Source: Streptomyces phaeochromogenes
Lineage (GTDB): Bacteria; Actinomycetota; Actinomycetes; Streptomycetales; Streptomycetaceae
Direction of reading: 5' to 3'
DNA: 64,000 nt
Assembly (NCBI RefSeq): GCF_001418655.1
Contig: NZ_LIQZ01000018.1
Location: 21,217 to 85,216, forward strand
Below the pieces are notes generated by a model, which saw nothing but the letters and a program-made list of their open reading frames with translations, did no database searches and was not told the origin of the DNA. Below are positions 37,785 through 46,824 of this stretch, piece by piece (position 1 is the first letter of the stretch; the number at the start of each line of letters is the position of its first letter). The position numbers were made by a program, and so were the translations under genes.

Positions 37785-39050
37785 TCATGCGTTTTCGGCC
37801 ACCCCTGTCCGGTCGCGGAACTCCGTGGCCCAGTAGAGGAGGGCCAGGACAGGGAGGGCGGTACCGAGGAGAGCCACCGCCGTCCAGCCGCCGGCGTGGA
37901 AGGCGAGCGAGCCGAACTGCGAACCCAGGGCGCCGCCGACGAAGAAGAGGGCGATGAAGGCACTGTTCAGCCGAGCCCGCGCGTTCGCGTCGAGCTGGTA
38001 GACGGTGTGCTGACCGAGGATCAGGGTGGTCTGCACGGCCATGTCGAGGAGCACGGCGGCCAGCGCCAGCAGCAGGATGTGCTCCTGGCCGATCCCGGCG
38101 ACCGCGAAGGCGACGGCCGCGGCGACGAGCCCGGCGCCGGTCATCGGACGCACCAGCTTGCGGTCGGCCCAACGGCCCGCGAAGGGGGCCACGGCCGCCC
38201 CGGCCGCTCCGACGAGCGCGAAGACACCGACTCCGACGGGGGAGTAGTGGAATCGCGGGCCCGTGAGGACGTACGAGACGGTGGTCCAGAACGCGCTGAA
38301 CGCACCGAACATCGCCGCCTGGTAGAGCCCGCGGCGCAGCAACGCCGGGTGGACGCGCATCAGTCGGAGGGTGGAACGCAGCACCTGGATGTACGGGATC
38401 GCGGTGGTGGCGGCCTGGCGGGGCAGGGCGGCGTGCAGGGCCAGTGCCAGCAGTGCCATCAGGACGGCGGAGCCCAGATAGACGACGCGCCAGCCGGCCA
38501 CGTCCGAGACCAGGCTGCTCAGGGTGCGGGAGAGCAGGATGCCGGTGAGCAGACCGCTCATCACCCGGCCCACGATCCGGCCGCGGGTGTGGTCCGGGGC
38601 GAGACTCGCGGCGAAGGGCACGAGGATCTGGGCGACGACCGACGTGCCGCCGCTGATCAGGGAGGCGATCAGCAGCATGGGGAAGCTCGTCGCGAGACCG
38701 GCGGCGAGGAGGGCGAGCGTGGTGACCGCCAGCAGCACCGTGATCAGGCGGCGCTTCTCCAGCCGGTCGCCGAGCGGGACGAGCAGGAGCATGCCCAGGA
38801 CGTAGCCGACCTGGGTGAGGGTGATCAGCCCGCCGGCGGCCGTCTCGCCGACGTGGAAGACGTCGCGCAGCGAGGACAACAGGGGCTGGGCGTAGTACAG
38901 GTTGGCGACCGTCATGCCGGAGGCGGTGGCCAGGAGCACGACCAGCCATCCCGGCACACCGAGTGCGGCCGTGCCGGTGGACCGGCCCGAGGTGTGGTCG
39001 TCGTGCGAGCTCTGGAGGACGTTCATGGTTCTGTCAGCGTTCGGGGGCAC
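37785..39050 (-). CDS. MFS transporter, YnfM/CynX-like exporter
   Basis: About 421 residues with 12 predicted helices, starting LVVLLATASGMTVANLYYAQPLL, a pattern common in MFS drug/aromatic exporters. The loop 2-3 motif is GDRLEKRRLI. I prefer the GTG at 39050 because GAGGGA lies 9 nt upstream; an ATG at 39095 gives 15 more residues but has no Shine-Dalgarno and lies inside a 21-bp palindrome. The LysR gene lies 72-117 bp upstream on the same strand and probably regulates it. Cargo unknown. Confidence 0.9.
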   Translation of the reverse strand: MPPNADRTMNVLQSSHDDHTSGRSTGTAALGVPGWLVVLLATASGMTVANLYYAQPLLSSLRDVFHVGETAAGGLITLTQVGYVLGMLLLVPLGDRLEKRRLITVLLAVTTLALLAAGLATSFPMLLIASLISGGTSVVAQILVPFAASLAPDHTRGRIVGRVMSGLLTGILLSRTLSSLVSDVAGWRVVYLGSAVLMALLALALHAALPRQAATTAIPYIQVLRSTLRLMRVHPALLRRGLYQAAMFGAFSAFWTTVSYVLTGPRFHYSPVGVGVFALVGAAGAAVAPFAGRWADRKLVRPMTGAGLVAAAVAFAVAGIGQEHILLLALAAVLLDMAVQTTLILGQHTVYQLDANARARLNSAFIALFFVGGALGSQFGSLAFHAGGWTAVALLGTALPVLALLYWATEFRDRTGVAENA

Positions 39051-39090
39051 CTCTGTGCTTCCCTCGTCGGGGCGATGGTTCGAGATGTCA

Positions 39091-39111
39091 GTCATCTCCG
39101 ACGGAGATGAC
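39091..39111. promoter_or_regulatory. 21-bp perfect palindrome upstream of the MFS gene
   Basis: Arms GTCATCTCCG and CGGAGATGAC around a single A, in the short gap between the LysR stop and the MFS start. The nested ATC-N9-GAT fits LysR-type T-N11-A recognition. It is most likely an operator for the upstream LysR protein; a hairpin terminator is the alternative. Confidence 0.5.
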
Positions 39112-39167
39112 GCACGGAGTGGTGAGCGACCCGGGACCGGTCGAGCCGTGGCACGACCCGGCTTCCG

Positions 39168-40055
39168 TCAGGTCATGTGCCGCAGCAGCGCGTCGACCGC
39201 CGGGGGTGCCTCGCCCCGTGGCCTGACCACCATGACTTTCCAGTTCGGCGCGTGACGTTCGAAGTGGTGGGTCGTCAGGTCGGGGAACCGGTCCGCGATC
39301 GAGACGGGCATGACGCACACACCCAGGTCGTTGCGGACGAGTTCGGACGCCGCCACGATGTCGTTGACCTCGAAGGTCGGCTCGCGGTCGACGGAGGCCG
39401 CCCGGAACGCCTTGTCCACGGCGAGCCGGATCGCCCAGCCGGGAGTGAAGTCCACCAGCGGCAGCCGGGCGGCGTCGGCGAGCGCGACCTTCCCGTCCGT
39501 CACGGGGAACGTCCGCCCCGGAGCGCTCACCAGGACCATCTCCTCACGGGACAGCAGCCGGGTGACCAGTCCCCGCTGCTGCTGACGGTCGAGGGCGACC
39601 ACGGCCAGATCCACCGTGCCCTCGCGCAGCGCCTGGCGGATGTCGACGACGGCCGCCTGCCGCAGCCGCACCACCACGCCCGGGTGTTCGGCCCGCAGGG
39701 CGGCCAGCGGTCGGTGCAGGTCGGCCCAGACCCCCTGCATCGTGCCGACCGTGATCCGCCCCCGCAGCTGTCCCTGTACGACGTCGACGGCAGCCCGCGC
39801 CTGGTCCGCGGCCCGTAGCGCGGCCCGGGCCGCCGGTACGAACGCTTCACCGGCCGGAGTCAGCGAGACCCGGTGCGTGGTGCGGTCGAACAGCGGGGTG
39901 CCCAGCTCGCGTTCCAGGGCGCGCACCGTGCTCGACACGGCGGACTGGACGATGTGCAGCCGCTGCGCCGCCGCGGTGAAGCCGCCCTCCTCGGCCACCG
40001 CGATGACGACCTCCATCTGCCGCAGATCCACTGGCTCTCCCGGGGTGTGGCTCAT
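39168..40055 (-). CDS. LysR family transcriptional regulator
   Basis: A 295-residue LTTR. The N-terminal winged HTH is at about 5-65 (DLRQMEVVIAVAEEGGFTAAAQRLHIVQSAVSSTVRALERELGTPLFDRT). The C-terminal effector domain of periplasmic-binding type spans about 90-295 (RGRITVGTMQGVWADLHRPL). The ATG at 40055 starts just before the HTH; an in-frame TTG adds three residues. The MFS exporter follows on the same strand. The effector is probably the exported compound (inference). Confidence 0.92.
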   Translation of the reverse strand: MSHTPGEPVDLRQMEVVIAVAEEGGFTAAAQRLHIVQSAVSSTVRALERELGTPLFDRTTHRVSLTPAGEAFVPAARAALRAADQARAAVDVVQGQLRGRITVGTMQGVWADLHRPLAALRAEHPGVVVRLRQAAVVDIRQALREGTVDLAVVALDRQQQRGLVTRLLSREEMVLVSAPGRTFPVTDGKVALADAARLPLVDFTPGWAIRLAVDKAFRAASVDREPTFEVNDIVAASELVRNDLGVCVMPVSIADRFPDLTTHHFERHAPNWKVMVVRPRGEAPPAVDALLRHMT

Positions 40056-40081
40056 CTTCTTCAAGGTGGAACGTCCGCGAA

Positions 40082-40126
40082 CGCAGCTCTGTGCCCGCCG
40101 TGCGCGACGGCGGGCACAGAGCTGCG
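40082..40126 (-). terminator. 20-bp-stem hairpin terminator of the GH30 operon
   Basis: GCAGCTCTGTGCCCGCCGT (40083-40101) pairs perfectly with 40107-40125 across the loop GCGCG, with one more closing C-G pair. It lies 60 bp past the GH30 stop and before the LysR start, so it insulates the two units. Confidence 0.8.
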
Positions 40127-40185
40127 GGACAGGCTGTGCGACAGAGGGTGCGTCCGGGCGCCTGCCTCCGGGGCGGCGGCCGGTC

Positions 40186-42231
40186 CTAGTCGGTCACGTC
40201 CGTGACCCTCCAGCGCTGGTTGGCGCCGGAGTTGGGTGTCCACAGTGTGACGGCGGCTCCGTCGTTCGTGGCCTGGCCGCCGACCTCCAGCAGCCGTCCG
40301 GTGGCCGCGTTGACGAGGGTCCAGGTGCCGTCACCGGTCGACGACATGATCCACTGGGTGGCCTTGTCGCGCGGGCCGGAGTCGGCCTCCAGCACCGGGG
40401 CACCGTCACGTACCGCCAGACGCTTGCCCTCCACCGGGTTGGTGAAGACGTACCGCTGCCGGTTGCCGGTGTCACCGGAGATCTGCCGCAGCTTCCACTC
40501 CTGGCCGGCCGCGTCTCCCGCGGAGGTCCTGATGACGAGGCCCGTGCCGTTGTCGGCGACGGTGAGCGCCTTGCCGCTCTGGACGCCGGTCAGCTCGTAG
40601 GAGTGGCCCTTGCGCAGCTCGGCCGCGTCCTTCGCGACGCCCGAGACACCCTTGACGACGAAGGAGGTCACCGACTGCGCGGGCACCGTGAAGGTGGCCT
40701 TGCGGTCACTGACCTTGACGGCCCTGTGGCGTTCGAGCTTGCCGTCGGCGCTGGTCACGACCGGGGTGACGGTGGCACCGTGGCTGACCTTGCCGAACTT
40801 CGACAGGTCGACCGTGACCGCGCGGGCGTCGGTGGTGCTGTTGACGTGGACGACCGTTGCGCCGTTGCCCTTCTTGGAGACGGCGGCGGCGCTGGAGGTG
40901 TCGTCGGTCTTGATCAGCCGGTCACCGGGCTTGATGTAGTGCGTGAAGTTGCGGGCCGTGTCGAACTTCGTGTTCGTGTAGATCGGGCACGACTTCAGGG
41001 TGTCCTTCGAGGTGCAGCTGAACGGGAGCTGGATGCTGCCCCAGTTGCCGCCCTTGGCCGACTCGCCGCCCGGCTTCATGTTGTCGTAGTCCTCGACGGG
41101 CTGCCAGAACACCCAGGCCTTGGGCTCCAGTTCACGCAGGTCGTCGACGATGCGCTGGGCGAGACCGAGGCCCGGCCGCATGTCCGTGAAGCTCTGGCCG
41201 TCGCCCCAGTCGCCCTCGACCTCGCTCTGCCACAGCGGCTTGTCGGCCGCCTTGGCCAGGTCGCGCACGGTGGTCCGCTGGCCGGTGCCGTAGGTGTGGA
41301 CGTTCATCTGGTCGACGAGGTCCCGCACTTCCTGCGGATAGGTGTTCCAGTTCGTCGAGAAGATGGACGGGTTGGTCTCGTCCATCGCGGAGATCTCCGC
41401 CTTGGTCTTCGCCTTCTTCAGCGCCGGGGCCAGGGCCTTGATGACCTTCTGCTGGAGCTCGGGGCCGATGTGCGCCCCTTCCTGACGGCCGCCGACGGGC
41501 TCGCCGTCGGCGCCCAGGCGGGTGCTCCAGTAGTTGGTGTTGGGCTCGTTGAACGGGTCGATCGTGTCGACCTTGATGCCCTCGGCCTTCTCGAGACGCT
41601 TGGTCGCGCCGGCCATGTAGGCGGCGAAGTCGTCGACCGACTCGGTCTTGAGCTGGTCCTCGGTGGCGTTGAACCCACCGGAGACATAGCCGCTCTTCGT
41701 CATGAACCACGGCGGGGAGTTGCTGAACGTCTCCCAGTGGTCGATGTCCTTCTTGATGCGGTCGACCCACCAGCGCTGGGTGGCGTCGGCGTTCTTGTTC
41801 CAGTCCGCCGGGTCGTCGGCGCTCCACCAGTCGGTGTCCTCGCGGGTGGTGCCGGCCGGGGCCTTCCACCAGCCCTCGACGGCACCTCCGGCGCGCAGAT
41901 AGTCCTCGACGTCCGGGGCGTTGCCACCGCCGATGTTGTAGCGGGCGATGTTCAGCGCCAGGCCGTCGTCACCGAACAGGAGCTTGGCGAGCTTCTCGCG
42001 TATCTCCTTGGGATAGTCCCCGGTGGCGTTGGCGAACCAGACCAGGCTGGTGCCCCAGCCCTCGAACTTCTCCTGCTCGTACGAGGGGTCGGGCCGCACG
42101 GTGACGGCGGCGGTGTCCGCGGCCGTGACCTGTGCGGTGGACGACGGGGCGGAGACCAGGGCGGCCCCGGTGGCCAGTGCGGTGAGGCCGGCGGCTCCGA
42201 GGAGCCGTCTGTTGCGGGTGCGGCGTGCCAT
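40186..42231 (-). CDS. Secreted GH30 endo-beta-1,6-galactanase-like enzyme with ricin-type module
   Basis: A 681-residue exported glycosidase. The start at 42231 (MARRTRNRRLLGAAGLTALATGAALVSA) gives a basic, twin-arginine-like signal peptide, and GGGAG lies 7 nt upstream. The (beta/alpha)8 domain starts EKFEGWGTSLVWFANATG. The acid/base glutamate is in IDPFNEPNTNYW and the nucleophile in LWQSEVEGDWG. A beta-sandwich (about 430-530) and a ricin-type trefoil (about 545-681) follow. Close relatives cleave beta-1,6-galactan of arabinogalactan proteins. It is the last gene of the galactan operon. Confidence 0.9.
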   Translation of the reverse strand: MARRTRNRRLLGAAGLTALATGAALVSAPSSTAQVTAADTAAVTVRPDPSYEQEKFEGWGTSLVWFANATGDYPKEIREKLAKLLFGDDGLALNIARYNIGGGNAPDVEDYLRAGGAVEGWWKAPAGTTREDTDWWSADDPADWNKNADATQRWWVDRIKKDIDHWETFSNSPPWFMTKSGYVSGGFNATEDQLKTESVDDFAAYMAGATKRLEKAEGIKVDTIDPFNEPNTNYWSTRLGADGEPVGGRQEGAHIGPELQQKVIKALAPALKKAKTKAEISAMDETNPSIFSTNWNTYPQEVRDLVDQMNVHTYGTGQRTTVRDLAKAADKPLWQSEVEGDWGDGQSFTDMRPGLGLAQRIVDDLRELEPKAWVFWQPVEDYDNMKPGGESAKGGNWGSIQLPFSCTSKDTLKSCPIYTNTKFDTARNFTHYIKPGDRLIKTDDTSSAAAVSKKGNGATVVHVNSTTDARAVTVDLSKFGKVSHGATVTPVVTSADGKLERHRAVKVSDRKATFTVPAQSVTSFVVKGVSGVAKDAAELRKGHSYELTGVQSGKALTVADNGTGLVIRTSAGDAAGQEWKLRQISGDTGNRQRYVFTNPVEGKRLAVRDGAPVLEADSGPRDKATQWIMSSTGDGTWTLVNAATGRLLEVGGQATNDGAAVTLWTPNSGANQRWRVTDVTD

Positions 42232-42350
42232 CTGTGCTCCCAACTGCGGTGGTGGTAGCTGCGATTGACCTCCCGCCCGTCGGGCAGGAGGGATGGCCCT
42301 CGAACGAGTGCGGTGCCGTTCGAGGAGTCGGCGGTGTGCGGGGGAGTGGG

Positions 42351-44393
42351 TCAGCCGGCGGGCTGTCGCACCACGGCGACGTCCCTCGGCCCGAGGACGA
42401 GACCGCCCTCGGCGTCGGTGTCGCCGACCAGGACCTCACCCGGGAGGCCGGTCAGCGGCACGCTCTCGTCGGTCCGGTTGACCAGGAACAGGAAGCGGCC
42501 GTCGGGCCCGCGGCGCACGGTCTGCTCGACCGATCCCCGTGCGTCGGCGGGCAGTTCACTCCGGACGCCGGCCGGGCCGAGCAGCTCCGGCAGCAGACCG
42601 GCCAGCCCGTCGACACCGAGGCGGGTGGAGACGTACGAGGCCGAGCCCTGACCCGCCGCACGGCGGGTGACGGCGGGCATGCCCGCGTACGTACCGGTGC
42701 GGTAGTGGGCCAGCACCTCCACCGTCGGGTCGGTGACGGTGATCCGGTCGGTCCACAGGGTGCCCGGGCCGGCGCCGTCCAGGTCGACGCTGTCACCGGC
42801 GAGCAGCGGCCCGAACTCCTCGATGCGGATGCCGAGGAGGTCGCGCAGCGCTCCCGGATGACCGCCGAGCCAGATGTGGTCGTTCTCGTCGACGACACCG
42901 GAGAAGTACGTGGTGACCAGGTGGCCGCCCGTCTCGGCGTACCGCGTGAGCTCCTTGGCCAGCGGCGCCGGGATCACGTGCAGCACGGGTGCGATCAGCA
43001 CGTCGTACCGGTCGAGGTCGGCCGTGGTGGTGACGACGTCCGCCCGGACGCCGAGGGCGAGGAGCGCGGAGTACCAGTCCAGCGCCTCCTGGCGGTAGTC
43101 GAGCAGGGCGGTCGGGTGGGAGTCCTGCTCGCTCGCCCACCACGAGTCCCAGTCGTAGACGATCCCGACCCGGGCGGGCTCGCGCTCGGTGCCCGCGACC
43201 GGGGCAAGGGTCTTGAGGGTCCGGCCGAGGTCGGTGACCGCGCGGAAGACCTCGCTGTCGGCACCGGCGTGCGGCACCATCGCGGAGTGGTACTTCTCGG
43301 CGCCGGCCGCGGACTGGCGCCACTGGAAGTAGCACACGGCGTCGGCGCCGTGCGCGACGTGCAGCAGCGAGTCGCGGGCCAGATCGCCGGGCCGCTTGGC
43401 CACGTTGACGGGCTGCCAGTTGACGGCGCTGGTGGAGTGCTCCATCAGGAACCACGGACGGCCGCTCGCGATACCGCTGGTGAGGTTCGCGGAGAAGGAC
43501 AGCTCGTCGCGGTCCTGCGGGCCCGGGTGGACGTAGTGGTCGTTGGAGACGAAGTCGATCTCGCCCGCCCAGTCCGGGTAGTTCATGCCCTTGGTGTTGC
43601 CCATCACCATGAAGTTGGTGGTGGCCGGCACATCGGGGGTGATCTCCCGCAGCACGTCCCGCTCCGCGCGCAGGTACTCCTTCAGCGCGTCGGAGGAGAA
43701 GCGCTTGAAGTCCAGCTGCTGCGTGGGGTTCGGGTGGGAGGCGGCCAGCCGCGGCGGCAGGATCTGCTCCCAGTCGCTGTAGCGCTGCGACCAGAAGGCC
43801 GTGCCCCAGGCGTGGTTGAGGGCGTCGAGGGTGGTGTACCGGTCGCGCAGCCAGTCGCGGAAGGCACGGGCCGCGTCGTCCGAGTAGTCGTAGATGTTGT
43901 GGCAGCCCAGCTCGTTGGATATGTGCCAGGCCACCAGCGCGGGATGGTCCGCGTACCGCTCGGCCATCGTCCGCACCAGACGCAGCGCGTGCTCGCGGAA
44001 GACGGGCGAGGTGGGCCGCCAGTGCTGCCGCGCCCCCGGCCACACCGTCTCACCGGAGGCGGTCACCGGAAGGATCTCCGGGTGCGCCGTGGTGAGCCAG
44101 GGCGGCGGGGACGCGGTGGCGGTGGCGAGGTCGACCCCGATGCCGGCCGAGTGCAGCAGGCCCATGATCTCGTCGAGCCAGCCGAAGTCCCACTCGTCCC
44201 GGGCCGGCTGGATGCGGGCCCAGGAGAAGATCCCCACGGAGACCAGGTTGACGCCGGCCTCACGCATCAGCCGTACGTCCTCCTCCCACACCTCGCGAGG
44301 CCACTGCTCGGGGTTGTAGTCGGCGCCGTACGCGAGACGTGGGGTGGAGTCACCGTCCGGCCCGTTCAGCTGGGACAGGAGGGTGGAGATCAT
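42351..44393 (-). CDS. GH42 beta-galactosidase
   Basis: A 680-residue cytoplasmic enzyme without a signal peptide. GADYNPEQWPREVWEEDVRLMREAGVNLVSVG is the family-typical opening. The acid/base is Glu161 (HISNELGCHN) and the nucleophile Glu318 (FLMEHSTSAVNW). After the barrel come the trimerisation domain (about 400-600, RVGIVYDWDSWWA, GGHLVTTYFSG) and a short C-terminal sandwich. It would hydrolyse imported beta-galacto-oligosaccharides. The gap to the upstream binding-protein gene is only 51 bp, so they are co-transcribed. Confidence 0.94.
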   Translation of the reverse strand: MISTLLSQLNGPDGDSTPRLAYGADYNPEQWPREVWEEDVRLMREAGVNLVSVGIFSWARIQPARDEWDFGWLDEIMGLLHSAGIGVDLATATASPPPWLTTAHPEILPVTASGETVWPGARQHWRPTSPVFREHALRLVRTMAERYADHPALVAWHISNELGCHNIYDYSDDAARAFRDWLRDRYTTLDALNHAWGTAFWSQRYSDWEQILPPRLAASHPNPTQQLDFKRFSSDALKEYLRAERDVLREITPDVPATTNFMVMGNTKGMNYPDWAGEIDFVSNDHYVHPGPQDRDELSFSANLTSGIASGRPWFLMEHSTSAVNWQPVNVAKRPGDLARDSLLHVAHGADAVCYFQWRQSAAGAEKYHSAMVPHAGADSEVFRAVTDLGRTLKTLAPVAGTEREPARVGIVYDWDSWWASEQDSHPTALLDYRQEALDWYSALLALGVRADVVTTTADLDRYDVLIAPVLHVIPAPLAKELTRYAETGGHLVTTYFSGVVDENDHIWLGGHPGALRDLLGIRIEEFGPLLAGDSVDLDGAGPGTLWTDRITVTDPTVEVLAHYRTGTYAGMPAVTRRAAGQGSASYVSTRLGVDGLAGLLPELLGPAGVRSELPADARGSVEQTVRRGPDGRFLFLVNRTDESVPLTGLPGEVLVGDTDAEGGLVLGPRDVAVVRQPAG

Positions 44394-44444
44394 CGTGGTC
44401 CTTCCGGAGTGGCACAGGGGGGCGGCATGGGGTCGTGTGTCGGA

Positions 44445-45782
44445 CTAGTCGACGGTGAAGCCCTGTTCCTTGCCGTACTTGATGGAGGCGTCCTGCCAGG
44501 ACTTCAGGCCGGCGGAGAGCTTGGTGTCGCCGATGTAGGCCTTGCCGACGGTGTCGTTGAAGATCGAGTTGGCGTACTGCTGGAAGGGCAGGTACGACCA
44601 GTCGGAGGCGACGTTGGCCGCGGACTCGGCGAAGATCTCGTTGGCCTTCTGGCCGCCGAAGTACGGGAACTCCTTGTTCAGGAACGCGTTGTCCTGGAGC
44701 TCCGCGGTGGTCGCCGGGAAGGCGCCCTCCTTGATGCGGGTCGCGACGCCGTCACCGGAGTTCGCGTACTCGACGAAGGCGTAGGCGAGTTCCTTGTTCT
44801 TGCCCAGCGCGGGCACGGTCAGCGCGCTGCCGCCGTTCTCGGTGCTTGCCTTGTCGCCCTTGGTCCAGGCCGGCATCGGGGCCGCTCGCCAGTCACCGGA
44901 GGCGTTCTTCACGCCGGTTTCGAAGTTGGCCGGCATCCAGGCGCCGCTGGGCAGCGTGGCGATGGTGCCGTCGCCCAGGCCCTTGTACCAGTCGTCGGTC
45001 CAGCCGTTGATGGGTGCGACGAGCTTCTCGTCGATGAGCTTCTGCCAGGTGGCGGTGTACTTCTTGGCGCCCGCGTCGTCGAAGTTGATCGACACCTTGG
45101 TGCCGTCGACCTTGTAGGGACGCGAACCGGCCTGCCACAGCAGGCTGGTGGTGAGACCGGCGTCGCCGGCGTCGGCGGCGATGAAGACCTTGGGGTCGGC
45201 CTCGTGCAGCTTGCGGGCCGCCTCGACGTACTCGTCCCAGGTGGTCGGGACGGCGATCTTGTACTTGTCGAAGACCTTCTTGTTGTAGAACAACGCCATC
45301 GGGCCGGAGTCCATCGGCAGGCCGTAGGTCGCCTTGCCCTCGCTCACCGCGTTCCACGGGCCCGGGGTGTACTTGGACTTGAGCTTGTCCGCGCCGAAGG
45401 GGGTCAGGTCGCTGAGGCCCTTGGTGAGGGCGTACTGGCTCATCGCGAAGTACTCGACCTGCGCGACGTCGGGGACGCCCTTCTTGGCCGAGATGGCGTT
45501 CGACAGGGCCGTGTAGTGCTTGTCGCCGGAGCGCTCGCCGACCAGGTTGATCTTGACCTTGGGGTACTTCTTCTGGAAGTCGGCGGCGACCGACTTCAGC
45601 GTGGGCTCCCAGGCCCAGACAGTGACCGAGCCACCCTTCTTGAGGGCCGCCTGGATGTCGTCGGCGGAGACCGGCTTCTGGCCGGAGCTGTCGTCGTCGG
45701 AGCCGCCGCAGGCGGTCGCGCCCAGGGCGAGGACGGAGAGGACGGCGAGGCCGCGCATCAGGCGGCGTGTGGTTCTGCGCAT
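44445..45782 (-). CDS. ABC transporter sugar-binding lipoprotein
   Basis: A 445-residue extracellular solute-binding protein of family 1. The signal peptide RRTTRRLMRGLAVLSVLALGATACGGSDDD ends in a lipobox-like ATAC, so the mature protein is anchored by the cysteine. The core has KGGSVTVWAWEPTLKSVAADFQKKYP and GLPMDSGPMALFYNKKVFDKY, typical of oligosaccharide binders. The ATG at 45782 is preceded by GGAAG. It lies between the permease genes and GH42 in the operon, so galacto-oligosaccharides are the likely ligand. Confidence 0.93.
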   Translation of the reverse strand: MRRTTRRLMRGLAVLSVLALGATACGGSDDDSSGQKPVSADDIQAALKKGGSVTVWAWEPTLKSVAADFQKKYPKVKINLVGERSGDKHYTALSNAISAKKGVPDVAQVEYFAMSQYALTKGLSDLTPFGADKLKSKYTPGPWNAVSEGKATYGLPMDSGPMALFYNKKVFDKYKIAVPTTWDEYVEAARKLHEADPKVFIAADAGDAGLTTSLLWQAGSRPYKVDGTKVSINFDDAGAKKYTATWQKLIDEKLVAPINGWTDDWYKGLGDGTIATLPSGAWMPANFETGVKNASGDWRAAPMPAWTKGDKASTENGGSALTVPALGKNKELAYAFVEYANSGDGVATRIKEGAFPATTAELQDNAFLNKEFPYFGGQKANEIFAESAANVASDWSYLPFQQYANSIFNDTVGKAYIGDTKLSAGLKSWQDASIKYGKEQGFTVD

Positions 45783-45874
45783 GGAGGTGCTTCCACTTCT
45801 TCGTGGGTGGGACAGGGTGAGGGTGAAGGGATGAAGGTGAAAGAGACGGGACCGAGGGGGCCTTGCGGGCGGGG

Positions 45875-46822
45875 TCACTCCTTGACGCTTCCGGCGGCGA
45901 GCCCGGACTGCCAGAACCTCTGCAGCAGCAGGAACGCGGCGATCAAGGGGATGATGGTGAGCAGCGAACCGGTGATCACCAGGTTGAAGATCACGTCACC
46001 GCCGATCGTCTGCGCCTGGTTGTTCCAGGCGTCCAGACCCAGGGTCAGGGGATACCAGTCCGGGTCCTTGAGCATGATCAACGGCAGGAAGTAGTTGTTC
46101 CAGGTGGCGACCGTGGTGAACAGCAGCACGGTCACGGTGCCGGGGGCGAGCAGCGGCAGGGCCACCTGGAAGAAGGTGCGGATCTCGCCCGCGCCGTCGA
46201 TCCGGGCGGCCTCCATCAGTTCGTTGGGGATCGCCTCGGTGGCGAAGACCCACATCAGATACAGGCCGAAGGGCGAGACCAGCGAGGGGATGATCACCGC
46301 CCACGGGGTGTCGGTGAGTCCCATCTTGCTGAACATCAGGAAGGTGGGCACCGCCAGCGCGGTGCCCGGGACGGCGACGGCACCGATGACCACGGCGAAC
46401 ACGGCGCGCTTGCCGGGGAAGGTGAACTTCGCCAGCGCGTAGCCGCCCAGGATCGCCAGGAGGGTGGCACCACCGGCACCGAGGACGACGTACAACAGGG
46501 TGTTCAGCAGCCAGCGGACGAAGATGCCGTCGTGGTACGAGAACGTCTGACTGATGTTGTCCCAGAGGGCGAAGTCGTTGCTGAACCACAGCCCTGACGA
46601 GTCGGCGAGCCCTTCCTGGGTCTTGGTGGCGCTGATGACCAGCCACACCAGGGGCACCACGGTGTAGAGGAGGATCAGGCCGGTGAGCACGGTCAGCAGA
46701 ACGCTGCGCTTGGGGCGCCCGGGAACGTGCCCCTTGCGCGTGCGCAGGCGGGGCACGCCCTTGGAGCCGCCGGAGTTCTGAGCGGGTGCGGGCTGGGAGG
46801 CGGTGGTGACGGAGCTGCTCAT
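45875..46822 (-). CDS. Sugar ABC transporter permease (MalG/GanQ type)
   Basis: A 315-residue inner-membrane permease with six helices. The cytoplasmic EAA loop contacting the ATPase reads EAARIDGAGEIRTFFQVALPLLAPG. It starts 2 bp after the stop of the partner permease, so translation is coupled. No ATPase gene is present, as usual for streptomycete sugar importers, which share MsiK. Confidence 0.94.
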   Translation of the reverse strand: MSSSVTTASQPAPAQNSGGSKGVPRLRTRKGHVPGRPKRSVLLTVLTGLILLYTVVPLVWLVISATKTQEGLADSSGLWFSNDFALWDNISQTFSYHDGIFVRWLLNTLLYVVLGAGGATLLAILGGYALAKFTFPGKRAVFAVVIGAVAVPGTALAVPTFLMFSKMGLTDTPWAVIIPSLVSPFGLYLMWVFATEAIPNELMEAARIDGAGEIRTFFQVALPLLAPGTVTVLLFTTVATWNNYFLPLIMLKDPDWYPLTLGLDAWNNQAQTIGGDVIFNLVITGSLLTIIPLIAAFLLLQRFWQSGLAAGSVKE

Positions 46823-46824
46823 GT

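Noticed and set aside
42225..46094. 1289-codon open frame on the plus strand opposite GH42 and the binding-protein gene
   Set aside because: Low-complexity Gly/Val/Asp/Gln-rich translation without domains; an antisense shadow of GC-rich coding DNA. The opposite strand carries clear GH42 and SBP motifs.
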